Below are positions 36,915-49,383 of a DNA stretch of 64,000 bases, piece after piece. How positions within the stretch are numbered: the stretch's first letter is position 1; every line of letters starts with the position of its first letter. The notes under the pieces are model-generated. The model had not been told where the DNA came from. It worked only from the letters and a program-made list of their open reading frames with translations, and searched no databases. A program made the position numbers and the translations under genes. Source of the DNA: Rotaria sp. Silwood1 (Eukaryota; Rotifera; Eurotatoria; Philodinida; Philodinidae); NCBI GenBank assembly GCA_905250075.1, contig CAJNOP010000012.1, positions 3,732,536-3,796,535 of the forward strand, read 5' to 3'.

Positions 36915-37525
36915 ACAATACTGGACAAAATTTTGTGGACTGTTTTAAAAATTAAGTTATTTTTTCCAGAGGTGTTCTAAAAATAATTCAACACATGTTA
37001 ACGAAAAGAGAAGAACACGGGTGACATTTTTCTATAACTGAAATTTCTTAAATGTGAAATATCTATATAGTAATGCATTTATTTGACAACAAACAACAGA
37101 TAATATTCATCTCAGCTCTTTGTTATTTTTCTTTTCAAATATCACATTTGAAACAATATTAGACACTGCACATCTTTCAGAGAAGGGACTCGCAAAAGTC
37201 GAAAAAACATTTCGTGAACTTTAAATTATCTACCATCTTATGCAATATCTGACACTGTTTTGAATGTGATATTTGGAAAGAAAAATGAATCATTATAAAA
37301 AAAAATGATAAAGAGTTTAAACAAATATTATCTGTTGTTTGTTGTAAAATAGACGCATTACATTATAGACATCTCGCTTTAAGATGTTGTAGCTATGAAA
37401 CTGTCAAATGTGTTCTTTTCTTTTCATTTACATGGGATCGGCTCTTTTTTTTTAGAATAATCCTGGAAAAAAACTCTATTTAAAAAATCGTCCAATAAAC
37501 TTTCTTCAGTAAAAATTGACTACTC
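36915..37525. repeat. Second long inverted repeat (~0.6 kb)
   Basis: Arms of about 240-280 bp (roughly 36930-37170 and 37225-37505) are inverted copies. The best block is ACAACAAACAACAGATAATA near 37088, repeated inverted near 37325-37345. GAGAAGAACAC near 37010 matches GTGTTCTTTTC near 37410, and TTTTTTCCAG near 36962 matches CTGGAAAAAAA near 37465. Outer ends resemble each other weakly (TGGACAAAATTTTGTGGACT on the left). No coding frame is present. A fold-back or palindromic MITE-like element is the simplest reading. Confidence 0.65.
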
Positions 37526-40004
37526 TGGATTGTTATATGTTCAACTATACTGTAACTTAACATCTACGAATGAAAATTTCAAACAGAGAACTAAATGATA
37601 ACAATCTTTATTTAATATTTCTATTAAAGCTCCTTTTTTTTTTTTATATTAAACTATAATTTATATTAAAATACAAATATTTCAAATATTAATATAGAAC
37701 TTTCAAACCATACATGTTTCATTGTAAGTATAATGTCAATAACGTTGCCTATTTGAGGTTCATGTTGAATTTTAATCAAATTAATAAACCAATAGGACTT
37801 GTTTCTATCATAGATAACTTCAAAAACAAATTAAAATAAAGAGAATGCATATTTTTCTATTTTCAAAATAAGTCCTTTTAATTTACTATTATAGAAACAT
37901 TCTCTGTGGGTGCAGTATAGCCACCGAATAGGTAATTGATGCAAACCACCCTTCAGAGATAGACGGATCTATTCCTAGTTCTTATTGAGTTTAAATGCTT
38001 TGCTTGCCTGTTTCTTTTCTAATTCGATGAACATATTTCGAGGAGCTGGTGAAAAACGTCGAATACATGTAAAAATGTCAGTAACGAAATTCGATTGTTT
38101 TTCTTTTATTGATTGTGGCTGTGAATGTGGGTTAGGCTATGAAGAGAAGGTGCCTACGCTACTTCACACTCAATTGTCCAAACTACATCCGAATATATGG
38201 AACTTCATACAATTGAGTTAAAGAGAAAATGTTCCTTTCGAACAGATTTCAATTCAACTTAATGCTAGTACATCTTTGTCGAAACAATCGACACCAACAA
38301 AAGCTTTTCAAATGCGATTTGATACTCTGCATGACAGATTTCTCAGCAAAGCATATCAACACGAAGGAAATCCTGTCTGGTTTATCATTGTTAATTGTTA
38401 AGAAAAAAAAATCCTATTTTATGGCCTGGATTTTCTTGCTAAATTTTTGAACACATAGTATTTATCATGTATCAGAAGAGTAGATCATTTATTTCAACAT
38501 TTTCCTTTTAACTATTCCATATGTTATTCATTTGAAAGGATGTTAAGTTTTTTTGACCCCAAATAGCTTGATGACATTTTAAATTTAGTTTACATTTCAT
38601 TAACTTTCTTTTAAAAAAGAATAATTAAGTAAAACTATTAGGGCACCTTTTAATGCTCTACCTACCATAACGGTTCCAGAAGAGTGGCAAACTAAAGAAA
38701 CAACTATTGAACTAGAGTATTGGTCTCCTCGGTAAACCAATAATACACCAGATCAATTAGGTACTCTTTTCTATGTGCAGGATAATTTAGCAACTGCAAT
38801 TTATCATTGGAGGTAGCGACATAAAAAATTCTATGTTTCATCTTTTGAAGACATTTTCTTTTCTATTATAATTCATGTGCTTCTGAAACAATTTTCTATG
38901 TACATAATCTATGTTTTTCTCGAAGTAATTAAATCATTAAGTAGATAATTATCGATTTATTATTCTTCAACTTCGACGATGATAAGATTTAAACTTATTA
39001 GAATGTAAATTTGTTTTGAGTTTCTTCTTCTGCGACATCAACACTAAATATTTATATAACAATAAATAGTGCTTATATTTATAAAAAGAAAAAAGGCAAT
39101 TTGCTTATTTATCTATACGTAAATCTTAATAAGTATTAGGTTTAGTTGAGAGTTTTTCGATTTTTCTTTCATGTCATTATTCTCCACTTTCTTCAATAGA
39201 GCGACTTTTGTCGATAATTATCGTACTGTATATCATCAAGATATATATTTGTCGTGGATAAAAGAAAAATAATGGCAAAAGTGGTTCTATTTTTAATCAA
39301 CTCATAATCGTCTCCTTTATAAGTGGTTTATCTTGGGGATAGAGCGATGACGCAAATTACTTTGTTTTTTTCAATTGATAGCTAAGAAAATTCTCTGCAC
39401 ACAATGTGTAACAAGCTTTTAGTATCACACATTCTGCATTTTCTGCGATATTTCTATAAATTACAACTTCAGTTACAGACAGAGGGTAACTGGTTAGTTA
39501 TATATTTCTGTATCATAGTATAATCTCTATCTAATGTATACATAATATTACGTACACGTATATTTTTATTAGGTCGCCCTACTTTCTAGCAATGTTTTTC
39601 ATTTTTCAGAATGTGTGGATATTATGATTGATATACTTGTTTGTATTATCACAGCGAGTCCGATTGTTATTTTTGTTAAGATTGCTTAATTTAGGAACTA
39701 TGACGATTATAAGAAATTCAAAATATAAGAATTAATACCTTAAAATAATGTAGATCAACATAAAAAGTGAGATATTTCCAATTCGTTGATAGAAACGAAC
39801 ATTTCATGAACTCACTTCTATGATTTTGATCAAGAATCATTTCTATTACATTTGCTTGATTCAAATATCTTTTCGAATCAATGAAATTGAAATACATCAG
39901 TTTTAGTACATTTTTTATCAATTGCAATGCTAGTTGTCGTGCTTCCAATATCAAATATATATAGAATTTATGAATTATTGTCTTAGTTTTTTAAATCTTT
40001 GAAA
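37526..40004. other. Intergenic with coding-like patches
   Basis: No complete gene can be built. Two plus-strand patches look protein-coding: about 38222-38400 (reads ...SLSKQSTPTKAFQMRFDTLH... to a stop) and 38642-38735 (reads ...LPTITVPEEWQTKETTIELE...). The second is followed by GTAAAC...TGTGCAG, which would fit a 49-bp intron. Without a start or clean joining these are best regarded as a gene relic or untraced exons. Confidence 0.3.
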
Positions 40005-40129
40005 TTACTAATCACATGGATGGAAATATATATGGAATATGAAAATAAGACTTGATCAAGGTTTTAACATAAGCAAAAAAAAGGAATAGTAAAAAGAAAA
40101 TGACATCTTCTAATTTCTATATGTGTTCA

Positions 40130-40432
40130 TTAAATATTATTTGGAAATGGTGCAGGAAATGCAAATGGCATCAACAAAGATCTCATTTGAAAATATGGAG
40201 GTAATAGAGCATAGATCGATTTAGTTTCATTAGTTGTAGTTGCTAATGATGTTGTGAATGTAGTCTAGTAAAGAAAAAATAATCATATATTATATAATTG
40301 AAAGATTTGATATATTGCAGAATTTACTGTAATCAAGTCTTCGATAGGTTTGGCATTAATCTGATGATGATAACCAATGGTGAAACACAAGATAAGACTA
40401 ATTGTGAATATATATAATTGGTAACAATGCAT
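40130..40432 (-). CDS. Small secreted peptide, copy 1 (unrecognised)
   Basis: Two exons on the minus strand: 40432-40328 (35 codons) and 40264-40130 (44 codons plus TAA), separated by a 63-bp GTAAAT...TTTACTAG intron. The product has 79 residues. The N-terminus MHCYQLYIFTISLILCFTIG is a signal peptide with probable cleavage after about residue 26 (INA-KP). The mature part is Thr-rich with an N-glycosylation sequon (NET). It ends in a Pro/Phe-rich tail (LLPPYFQMRSLLMPFAF, then PAPFPNNI). No cysteines remain after the signal region and no dibasic processing site is seen. I do not recognise a family. A second copy at 49081-49383 keeps the same exon structure, with only a few amino-acid differences and no stop or frameshift. 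The gene is divergent from the glycoprotein gene starting 2.5 kb away. Confidence 0.75.
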
Positions 40433-41489
40433 TTTGTGTGTTTCTCACCTTGGTATATTCTATAAGGAAAAAATAAAAGATATAGTCTTCTATTGAAGAT
40501 AATCTTCCTTTGTATCTCTATATTTTATTTTTTTTCAGAACACTCTATTCTCAAGAAAAAAAGAAAAAGTAAGAAACTATGTCATTGAGAATATTTCTTT
40601 CTTTTTGTTTGCTTCACAAGTTGATCCTTTGCAGTCTGAGTTAAATAAAAAATAAAGAAAAGAAAAACAGATTTTCCCTCATTATTATTAGTCTAATACC
40701 TTCTAAACCTTTGAAAGTGAAGAGATTGAATTTAATTACTTTCTTTTTTTTTTTTTATTTTTACAATATTTAATGAAAGAAGACATGAGTATGCTCAGAA
40801 TTATTTAGAACACTCTCAGACCAAAATGATTTGTTAGTCTATCTGTTTGTGATGCCTCGGAATGAATTAACAACCAACACATTGTCTGCGTCAACATCTT
40901 CATCATTGATGATATGTTTGAAAATATATTTATTGCGCCTTTATTAATCACATTGAATTAGAATATGATAATCAAATTTAAATAAAAATATGTTGAAATT
41001 CTTTTTTTTGTCTTTAAAAAAAGAAAAGAATTTTTAACAAATTTGACAATCTTTTTCAGGTTCAATCATATTGTAACAACAAACAATATCTTACCTATGT
41101 TATGTGATTGTTCAATGAAATGTCATCAAAAAAGATCAAATGAGAAAAGTGAAGGAAACTAGAAAAAATAATTATTACAGAGCTGAACTAAAAGAATGGA
41201 ACATGTTGTTTTCACCACACAATTGAATGATGAGATACTCAGGACTACCTGTTTGCTTGTCAGAATATCTCGATAAGACTGGTTGATTTTTATGAAACTC
41301 AATTGAATACAGTTCTCCTTGGTTTTTTACTTATCTGAAGTCTTTCTGTGTTTAAATTTCATTTTCTAATGTTTGTTCAGTGATTTATTGTGCTAATGAT
41401 TGATATGATGTGTATCGTTGTTAAAGAAAAAATTGCATTCATCTGAAATTCGAATTACTGATGTCTTGCATTCTAGACATTCATTATCA

Positions 41490-42540
41490 ATCTTTAGGTG
41501 GTAGAACGTTTCATCGCATAGACAGAACATTGGAAAGCAAAAGTATTGCAATACCTTTTTTTGAAGGAAATGACATCGTAAAATATGTAGTTAATGAATA
41601 AGAAGAATTAAAATAACAATTTGATTTTACTTCTGGTCAACAGTCACTTCAAACAGTAAAGTAAATTATGGTAGTGATTAAGTTTCACGAATAAAAATTC
41701 ATATGACACATATTTTTCTCTGAAGTTAACTTTGACAAGAAGTAAAATGATATCGACCTGTCCAAGTGTGACAGACCAGCGCTTTTTTCACTTTATCACT
41801 GAAATATCTCAACAGATTGAAGTCTAATAGGGTTGATATTTTGCAAACATATATAAATCGAGCTGCTCTACACATCCTAAAAGATTCACTAGATCTTGTC
41901 TTTCTTTTACATTTTTATGACTGAAATATATGCCCATGATGGAATAATCAAAAAATGGATTCTGGGTTTGAGTGATGTGTGAAGAACTAAAAACTTCAGC
42001 TTAATTATAAGTATGATTAATAACTTTCCTACAGAAAAGTTATAGCTTAGATGACGAGCTATATATGGAAAAAAAAAACAATCAAAAATGTACGATAGCT
42101 GCGTCTCACAAGTAAAAAAAAGTTGTCTTGACGGAATAGCGCTTTTTAAAATGGAGATATTCTCATTGACGGTTATTTCTTTCGAAAGTTTACTGCAGTT
42201 CTCCCTAAGAACGAACATATTGATAACATCTCTGACAGAACAATTAACAAAATGTCTCACATCATCCTTCGGACAACGTAAAAATTATATAATGAAAGCA
42301 TGAATTTTATATTTTTCTGACTCTGCCAAAATAGGTAGACCGTTATGTGAACAAGTCGATATTAATATTCTATTTTTTATTTGTTAATATCGTAACTTAC
42401 AAAGTCAGAATCTGGCATACAAATGTATAGCATCAGGAGGTATTACAATATTTGAAGTTGCAATGTTTTGTCTATGCTACGAATTTTTTGGGTCGATTTG
42501 TTCACAATAGTTTGCTCATGATGAAATGTTGGGTCATTCA
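41490..42540. mobile_element. ~1 kb insert with inverted ends, copy 1 only
   Basis: This stretch is absent from duplication copy 2, where the flanks are continuous near 50455-50490. Its ends are imperfect inverted repeats. CGCATAGACAGAACATTG followed by TATTGCAATACCT near 41516-41560 matches, in reverse complement, AGGTATTACAATATTTG...CAATGTTTTGTCTATGCTA near 42438-42480. Outside this, GTTTCATC (about 41508) pairs with GATGAAA near 42520. A possible short target duplication CATTCA lies at both edges. No transposase is seen; the 117-codon minus-strand frame inside has no family features. It is either an insertion in copy 1 or a deletion from copy 2. Confidence 0.6.
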
Positions 42541-42939
42541 ATAATTATATTCAAAGAATATTTTGTTTTTGTTTGTCTGTGTATTTCTCTTTCTTTAAGA
42601 TTGATCAAAAAAACGACCGATTTTATTTAAATTAGAGTAAATGTAAAACAGTATCATTGAATTTTTTTGACCTTTTTTTTTTGAGGAATCTACTTCTGCC
42701 ATATTCCTTATAAAATTGTCAAATACGATATTCACTGATTGTTTTTTTTCTATATAAGGTCAAATTTGAATTTGAATTAAAAAAGAAGAACGAAAAAAAA
42801 CCAGTCTGCATCTATTTAAAACAAGTAATTGAAAAGTAGAACTAATGATATTTAAATAAATTTCTCGTTTCAACAACAGCCAAAAGATATATAAAAGTAT
42901 TCTTTATTCATTGAACAAGTCTATAAATCATTATTCAAT

Positions 42940-44815
42940 ATGAAAGTAAGTCAATGTAGTGTTTGGTCATCTGAACCATGGCAAAATTTACAACAACTAT
43001 CTTCAACTACTAACAGACCTATCCGATCGAATAACGATGCCTGGATAGAAGAAAACGGTGAACAGAGGTAAATATCATATTTTAATATATTCATGTCATC
43101 TCTACAGATTTTAATTCATTAGAAAAACAAATCCAAATAAAACTTGGACATTGTGCTCACTGTTTTATGGAATCCTTCTTGGTTCATTACTTTGTAGTAT
43201 TGCTTTAGCTATAATACTAACACTATGGTTAACATCAACAACATCCACAAGTAAGCAGATGATACATTTTGGTTTTTCTTTAATACCGCTCCATGTACAT
43301 ATATTGTAAGAAAGAGTAAAATTTCGTGTTTGGCAATCAAAGATCTGGCTTACTTTCTCCAAAGATTTATTTGTTTCTCTTACAATTCTTTTTATTGAGA
43401 AATAGAGTTAGAAAAAGCACTACATCAAATGTAATCAATGATTTTTTTTTCCCTGTTGGTTTTTTTGTACAATAGTGATTCTTTTACCTCTCTGACAACA
43501 ATAAATGCATAAAACAGTAATCTAATTTCAATGATTATTTTTATTTTTCAAAAAATTAGAAGGCAACATTTCTCATAAAATCTATTCTTTATAGATACAA
43601 GTGAAGATTTCTAAAAGAAGATTTTTTTTACTTTTTACTGTAATTTTTATCTTCTCATATAATGCGCATCAGTTGCTTTCAATGACGATTAATTAAATGT
43701 CATTGTATTGACATTAACCAAATATTTCTTTTATGAGCTTTGTAATGACTGAGTAGGAATAATAAAAATTGTTTTTGAAATATTTGTTAAAGCAACTGTT
43801 AATTGCTTGATTGTTTTTTTTTAAATAGCAACATACTCAACGATAACTGCGACTAGTAAGTAATGTATTTGTTTCTTTCAATTATACTGTGAAATTCTCT
43901 ATTTAGTATCTCCAAGTTCATCTGTTACTACTACCATTCTTACTTCAGTAACAACAATCCCTTCAAGTATGTATTGAAATAGTAAGAATTACAAACAAAA
44001 AATAGTTTTTATTTCATTTATTCTTAGCTCAAAGTACTACATTGACACAATGTAAGTTAATATAAATGTATGTTTTTGAAAAGATTATTTTAATTTATAT
44101 AATTAACAATATAGCTACCACTATTAGTACAACAATAACGACAGGTAAACCTATTTGATTCTTTCTTATATTTAATAAATCATTTGATATTTATATTTTA
44201 GTAAGCACAATAATAACAAGTATGATATATTTGAAAAAGACTAGTTTTTTCGATACTAATTTTATTCTATATATAGCAACCACTACGATGATTCCGCCTA
44301 ACTTACTCATTAATCCCGGTGCTGAAGATGGTGTTCTTGTTCCATGGATCACTGGTGGTGCAGGTAATGCCACAATAGATAATGGCGCAACAAACCCAGG
44401 ATGTAATTCTCATTCTGGTATTAAACAATTTTTTGGTGGTCGTACTGGTAATGGTGCCAATAATAGTACTCTAACGCAAAGTATTCTCTTACTTAATGGT
44501 ACTCAAGGATATACAGAAGCTCAATTGGATAATGGTAGTTTGTCGGCTTATATTAGTTTTTACCAACAAAGTTGGTCTAACTATCCCAATTTAGACAAAG
44601 CTCAAATAAGTTTAACCTTTCGAACATTGAATAAAACTCAGATATCAACAACGACAATGTCTCCATCGTCATGCATGACTAGTTGGTGTCTACAATCGTT
44701 TTCTTATCTATTACCAGTGGGAACACGTTATATCGATTACACTATGATATTTACTAAGGACCAAGGAGTGCAAATTGATTCATATGTGGATGATAATTCT
44801 CTTAAAGTTTATTAA
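42940..44815 (+). CDS. Type II membrane glycoprotein with micro-exon Ser/Thr stalk
   Basis: Eight-exon model: 42940-43067, 43123-43250, 43829-43855, 43907-43966, 44028-44051, 44115-44144, 44202-44219 and 44277-44815; 954 nt giving 317 residues. A hydrophilic cytoplasmic N-terminus (about 50 residues) is followed by one membrane segment (about 53-78, LFYGILLGSLLCSIALAIIL) and no signal peptide, hence type II topology. Exons 3-7 are only 27, 60, 24, 30 and 18 nt, all begin and end in phase 1, and encode a Thr/Ser-rich, mucin-like stalk. The last exon encodes an extracellular domain that begins NLLINPGAEDGVLVPW and ends DSYVDDNSLKVY. It has several N-glycosylation sequons (NAT, NST, NGT, NGS, NKT) and three cysteines. 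The NPGAE...W start resembles jelly-roll carbohydrate-binding (galactose-binding-like) modules; this is inference. A pseudogene copy lies at 50701-52122. Function unknown, plausibly cell-surface recognition. Confidence 0.8.
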
Positions 44816-45150
44816 TTAGTTTTGAATATTGTGTAAACATTAGTTCCAAATTCGACTTACTTCCGACATACTCATATTTAACTGAAAAAAAATCTTGTAT
44901 CTAAACTTTTTTGTGCTAAGTATGAATAGATATTTTATATGAACCCAATAGGTGCAAATAAAAAAGTTCAATAATAATTCAAGCATAAACCATTACATTT
45001 ACAACACTCAATCACAAATCACAGTGAGTTGTCTTATCGTCAGGACTATTTCTTGTTCATTGAACGATAAATATATACTGTTCACACGACATATTGTTTT
45101 ATTTGATCGATATCTAATTTACAAAAAAAAAGAAAATCTTATAGTTTCTT

Positions 45151-48100
45151 TAATTATAGAAGGTGGGTCAAAACAAATCTAGGGTCATGTGATGAAAATG
45201 ATGTCCGATTTATACATAATGTAATATATCTTTTCTTACTATTTCTTAAAAAACCAGAAGAAGTCAGCTTCTAATATGACTATTTACACGAGTTTTTGGA
45301 TGAACAACAAAATCCTATTATGCATACTATATAAAAAGTGAAATCCCTATAATGAATGTAATTTTTTTTCAAAAGCCAAATAGGGTATAAAATATGATAG
45401 GCGATTCATATTGCTGTCGGTATCTCAGTTATCAAAACGATGTTAAATAATTGCCTAAGGATTATTCGCTATGTCGCATTAGTAGCCATACGGCTTATGG
45501 GCATCACACTTCTTTCTATTAAAGGAGAGACACTCATGTAAATACTGCTCCATTTACACACTATCCAATAGAAGCATTAAATAGAAGACTATTAGTCTTG
45601 TTTAATATGAATCTGATAATGATTCTCTCTACAAGAGTTTAATACTATACTTGTATATCATTGTTTAAGAAAAGCCAGAGACAAAGGAAAATAATTGGGG
45701 ACACAGCTTCTGAGACGAATAAATATAAATTGGAAACAATGATTTATTGCTCGTCAAAATGATACGTGTGTAGAGAAAGCGTTGAGAATTGTACAGAAGA
45801 GAAGACAGAGGATATTGGTAGAGCTGTATACTAATTCAAACGAATATTATTCGAAGAAGGTGAAAAAAAACATACGATTACGAACAATACTAAACGCATA
45901 AAGTGATTGTTATTCTGCTAAAGTTATTTATAATAGCGTGTAACTGTTACATTGAAATAAAAAAGACAAATATTTACAAGCGCGTTGTACTGTCTAGTAA
46001 CACGTATTCAATCATACTTGGAAAATCAATAATTCAACAACGTATATGTGAAGATCAGATTCGTGAAGATGTTCATAAATATTCAGTCGCTGTATGCCTT
46101 CTTCTACGAGTTTTTGTAGCGTTTAGAACCCAAAAGTGGGTATTGATGTAGGTGCAAGCAAGGTCCATATTCTACTCATATGCCACATTCATACCCTTCT
46201 TGACAATGTAAAATACTTGTATCACATTCATTACTTCGTAATTAAAATAGGAATGAAAACAGTTATCGAAGTTTCCATGCATTATCACATATTTATTGAA
46301 ATTCAGTAAAGCTCGATGAACTTAGTTGCTCATGGAAACTTTTATTTTAATTCAGAACATATATGATGAGCACTTACTATTCTCTTACTAGAACAAAGCT
46401 GGGTGTTTTTCTCTCAACAGTCAAACTAGATTAGATAAATTTGCATGGGTATCTCAATTTTATCATCTTAATTTATTGTCGAAATTATATCATTTCGTGG
46501 ATAAATTTGAATCACTCTACAGATACTCATCAAAACCTTACATATGTTTTCTGTCATCTCAGGGTTTTATGAAACGATTTCTTATTATTGTTATCACAAG
46601 ACTGAACAGTTATTAGCATCAATGCATATTGGTTTGCAAGAAATAGTAAAAAAATGAGTTGATAACAATTTTAGAATGCATTATCAAGTTTTCATAACGT
46701 TTTTCTAAGTAGAATGAAATTAAAATAGACCAGAATCTACTACGATGCAGGAAAAGAAAATAGATATTTTGTTGAACCCACATTAAATAGAATGATCTTC
46801 TCAATACTGTTGAAGGAATGACACAAAATATAGGGACATACTAATTCTTTTAGTACAATAGTCTTGTCCTACTATTTTCTACAATGGTTGACCACCAAAC
46901 GTGCTACAACGCTAAATGTTGATGATATAGAAAAACGTTTCTTTTCAAGTTAACTTTATTGATCTATGACGAAAACACAAACTTTTCTTCTTGTGCAATT
47001 TTAAAATGATAATTGATAATGACTTAGTTTTTAATTGATGCTACCTCCGCACCAGATATGACTATAAGGAAAATACCACGTAAAGCAGAAATATGCGCTA
47101 TAGGAAAAAAAAAGCTGACAAAATGAATCTAGTGCTACTTTAACTATTTGATGTTCAGTGCATTTCAATTAAAAATCACATGTGAAAAATAATTTAATTG
47201 TAAATTATGACAGTAAGTTATTTGGTCTTGTTAGATTTGAATGAGTATTATATGAAGATAATATGATTATCATTTCTTATACGTCGCATGAACAAAGAGA
47301 ATCTATATTCAAGGTAGGAAATTCACATTACTGACCAAGGTTCTTAGTTTAATTGATACAATACGAAGAAAAATTATTTATTATGATGTACTCTGTAATT
47401 CATTGAAAAACTGGTAAAATTCAAATATTAGGCAAACAAAACAATGATGAATCATGCATAACAGTTTGGTAAGTTGCATGTTATTGTGTCTGAAACTGTT
47501 TTAGCGAATGATCTTTTTCAAAACCTTGCTGATCACCTTATTTAACTCGATGAAAAACTGCTGCTTGATCAAGCTCATATAGATCATTCATAATACGATA
47601 TCTTTATTATTTTAATCTAATCTTATGATTGATCTTAATATCAAAAATACTTTTCTTTCAAAATAAAAAAAATACTACTTACAGACTGATTTATCTAATA
47701 AATATTAATAAAAATATTAATGACTCAAAGATCATTAGTATAGTGTTTTTCTTTGATATTTTTTAACTCAATATTATAAATCATCTATAGATTTCTTCTT
47801 CGTAAGATATGGATATAGGTATGGATATTTATTAAGCTTTTATCTATCGTTTGAAATACTGAAAAATGTACTATGTGGCAAAAATATTTATTAATTTAAC
47901 CGTTTTCTCACCAAATCTTTCGAGAATGTCTTAATCAAATACCTGTCATATTATGCTCTTTATAGTCACCATCCTGAAGTGGTGTCATCGTACTAATTTT
48001 TGTCAAATCAGCATATAATAAATTGCCAGGTTCGGTTCATAGCTAATATATATGTATCAAATATTTATTGTTAAGAAAAAAAAAGAACTTATCTAACTAG

Positions 48101-48954
48101 CCGAAATAACTCTACTGAAAGTTATTCCTACGATGCATCAACATGTTGTAGCATGATAAGAATATTCTACTAGTACTTCAATTACCAACACATCAATTTC
48201 CACACGGCTACAAGCTTTTTCAAATAATGCTTCATCTCACGATAACTGAGCTCAAATACTGACAGACAAGAAGTCGAATATATGTGTACATAGATTTAGT
48301 TGATTCCATAGAAATATATGTAGCCGACTAGATAGTTAGATAAATGGATAAATATAAATGGACACAGTCAGATACATTTATGTAGATCAATAGACATATA
48401 GATGAATAAACGTTTGGATGATGAATACAAAAATAGATAATCCATTGGAATGAAAGTCACTCATCGAATTCCTAAAAAAATTTCTATTACTAAACTTCAT
48501 TTCTAAATACTGAATCAAAAACGTTGTACCTGAGCCTAATTAAGATAAAACGAAGAAAAAGTTTAGAAATGAATTCGACTCTCAGAATCCTTGTCAAACT
48601 ATCATAAAGAACTTTTAATCAATGTGCGATAAATTCAATAAAGTACACAATGTGAATCATATCTATATTCAACAGGAACGAATTAGTATTATGTAAAAAC
48701 TTCACACAATCAATTATCTATTTGTACTCTCCTCTATTGATTAGTATTGTTGCAATCATGTGAACAATCAAACCAGGAAAGTTCGACTTTGTACATAGCT
48801 GATTATAATGAATTTCTCAATCTATATTTTAGAAACAATTTGGATAGCTTCTTCATACGTTATCCATACATATGAGAAAGAATGTAAAAGGCTATCTTAG
48901 GTATTATGATAGTTTTATTGGGTCATACTTATTACGAACAATGTGGAAATTCGA
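45151..48954. other. Unique spacer between the duplicated blocks
   Basis: About 3.8 kb present between the two copies and not duplicated. Open frames at 45903-46151 and 46619-46804 lack starts, splice partners or family features. A degenerate TAGATA-type repeat lies near 48325-48425. No gene is supported. Confidence 0.4.
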
Positions 48955-49080
48955 TGTCATTACTATATGGACGGTAGCATTGGTTAAATATGAAAAGAAC
49001 ATTTGATCACGATTTTAACACAAGCAAAAAAAAAGGGAATAGTAAAAAAAATGACATCTTATAATTTCTATATGTGTTCA

Positions 49081-49383
49081 TTAAATATTATTTGGAAATG
49101 GTAGAGGAAATGCAAATGGCATCAACAAAGATTGCATTTGAAAATATGGAGGTAATAGAGCATAGATCGATTTAGTTTCATTAGTTGTAGTTGCTAATGA
49201 TGTTGTGAATGTAGTCTAGTAAAGAAAAAATAATCATATATTATATAATTGAAAGATTTGATATATGGCAGAATTTACTGTAATCAAGTCTTCGATAGGT
49301 TTGGCATTAATTTGATGTTGATAACCAATGGTGAAACACAAGATAAGACTAATTGTGAGTATATATAATTGGTAACAATGCAT
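49081..49383 (-). CDS. Small secreted peptide, copy 2 (unrecognised)
   Basis: Paralogue of the peptide gene at 40130-40432, with identical architecture: exons 49383-49279 and 49215-49081, 63-bp intron, 79 residues. Differences from copy 1 that I can see are Phe to Leu in the signal core, His to Gln (GYQHQ for GYHHQ), Arg to Gln after FQM, and Ala to Leu in the tail (FPLPFPNNI), plus one silent change. No stop, frameshift or splice-site loss has accumulated, although the neighbouring glycoprotein gene in this block is dead. Part of that preservation may come from recent gene conversion. Family and function are unknown; a secreted glycopeptide is inferred from the signal peptide and NET sequon. 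Confidence 0.75.

Larger units (their letters stand above)
40005..45150. repeat. Segmental duplication, copy 1
   Basis: Direct repeat of 48955-52485. It carries the small secreted-peptide gene (-), a ~1 kb inserted segment with inverted ends, and the intact type II glycoprotein gene (+). Its far edge shares GAACGATAAATATATACTGT with copy 2. Similarity is patchy: 40066-40640 is nearly identical to its counterpart, while the rest is clearly more diverged. Confidence 0.9.

Noticed and set aside
39718..39954. 78-codon minus-strand open frame
   Set aside because: A second frame on the same strand is equally open over much of it, and no splice or family evidence favours either.
41907..42260. 117-codon minus-strand frame inside the copy-1 insert
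   Set aside because: No transposase or other motif, non-ATG context, and overlapping open frame on the opposite strand.
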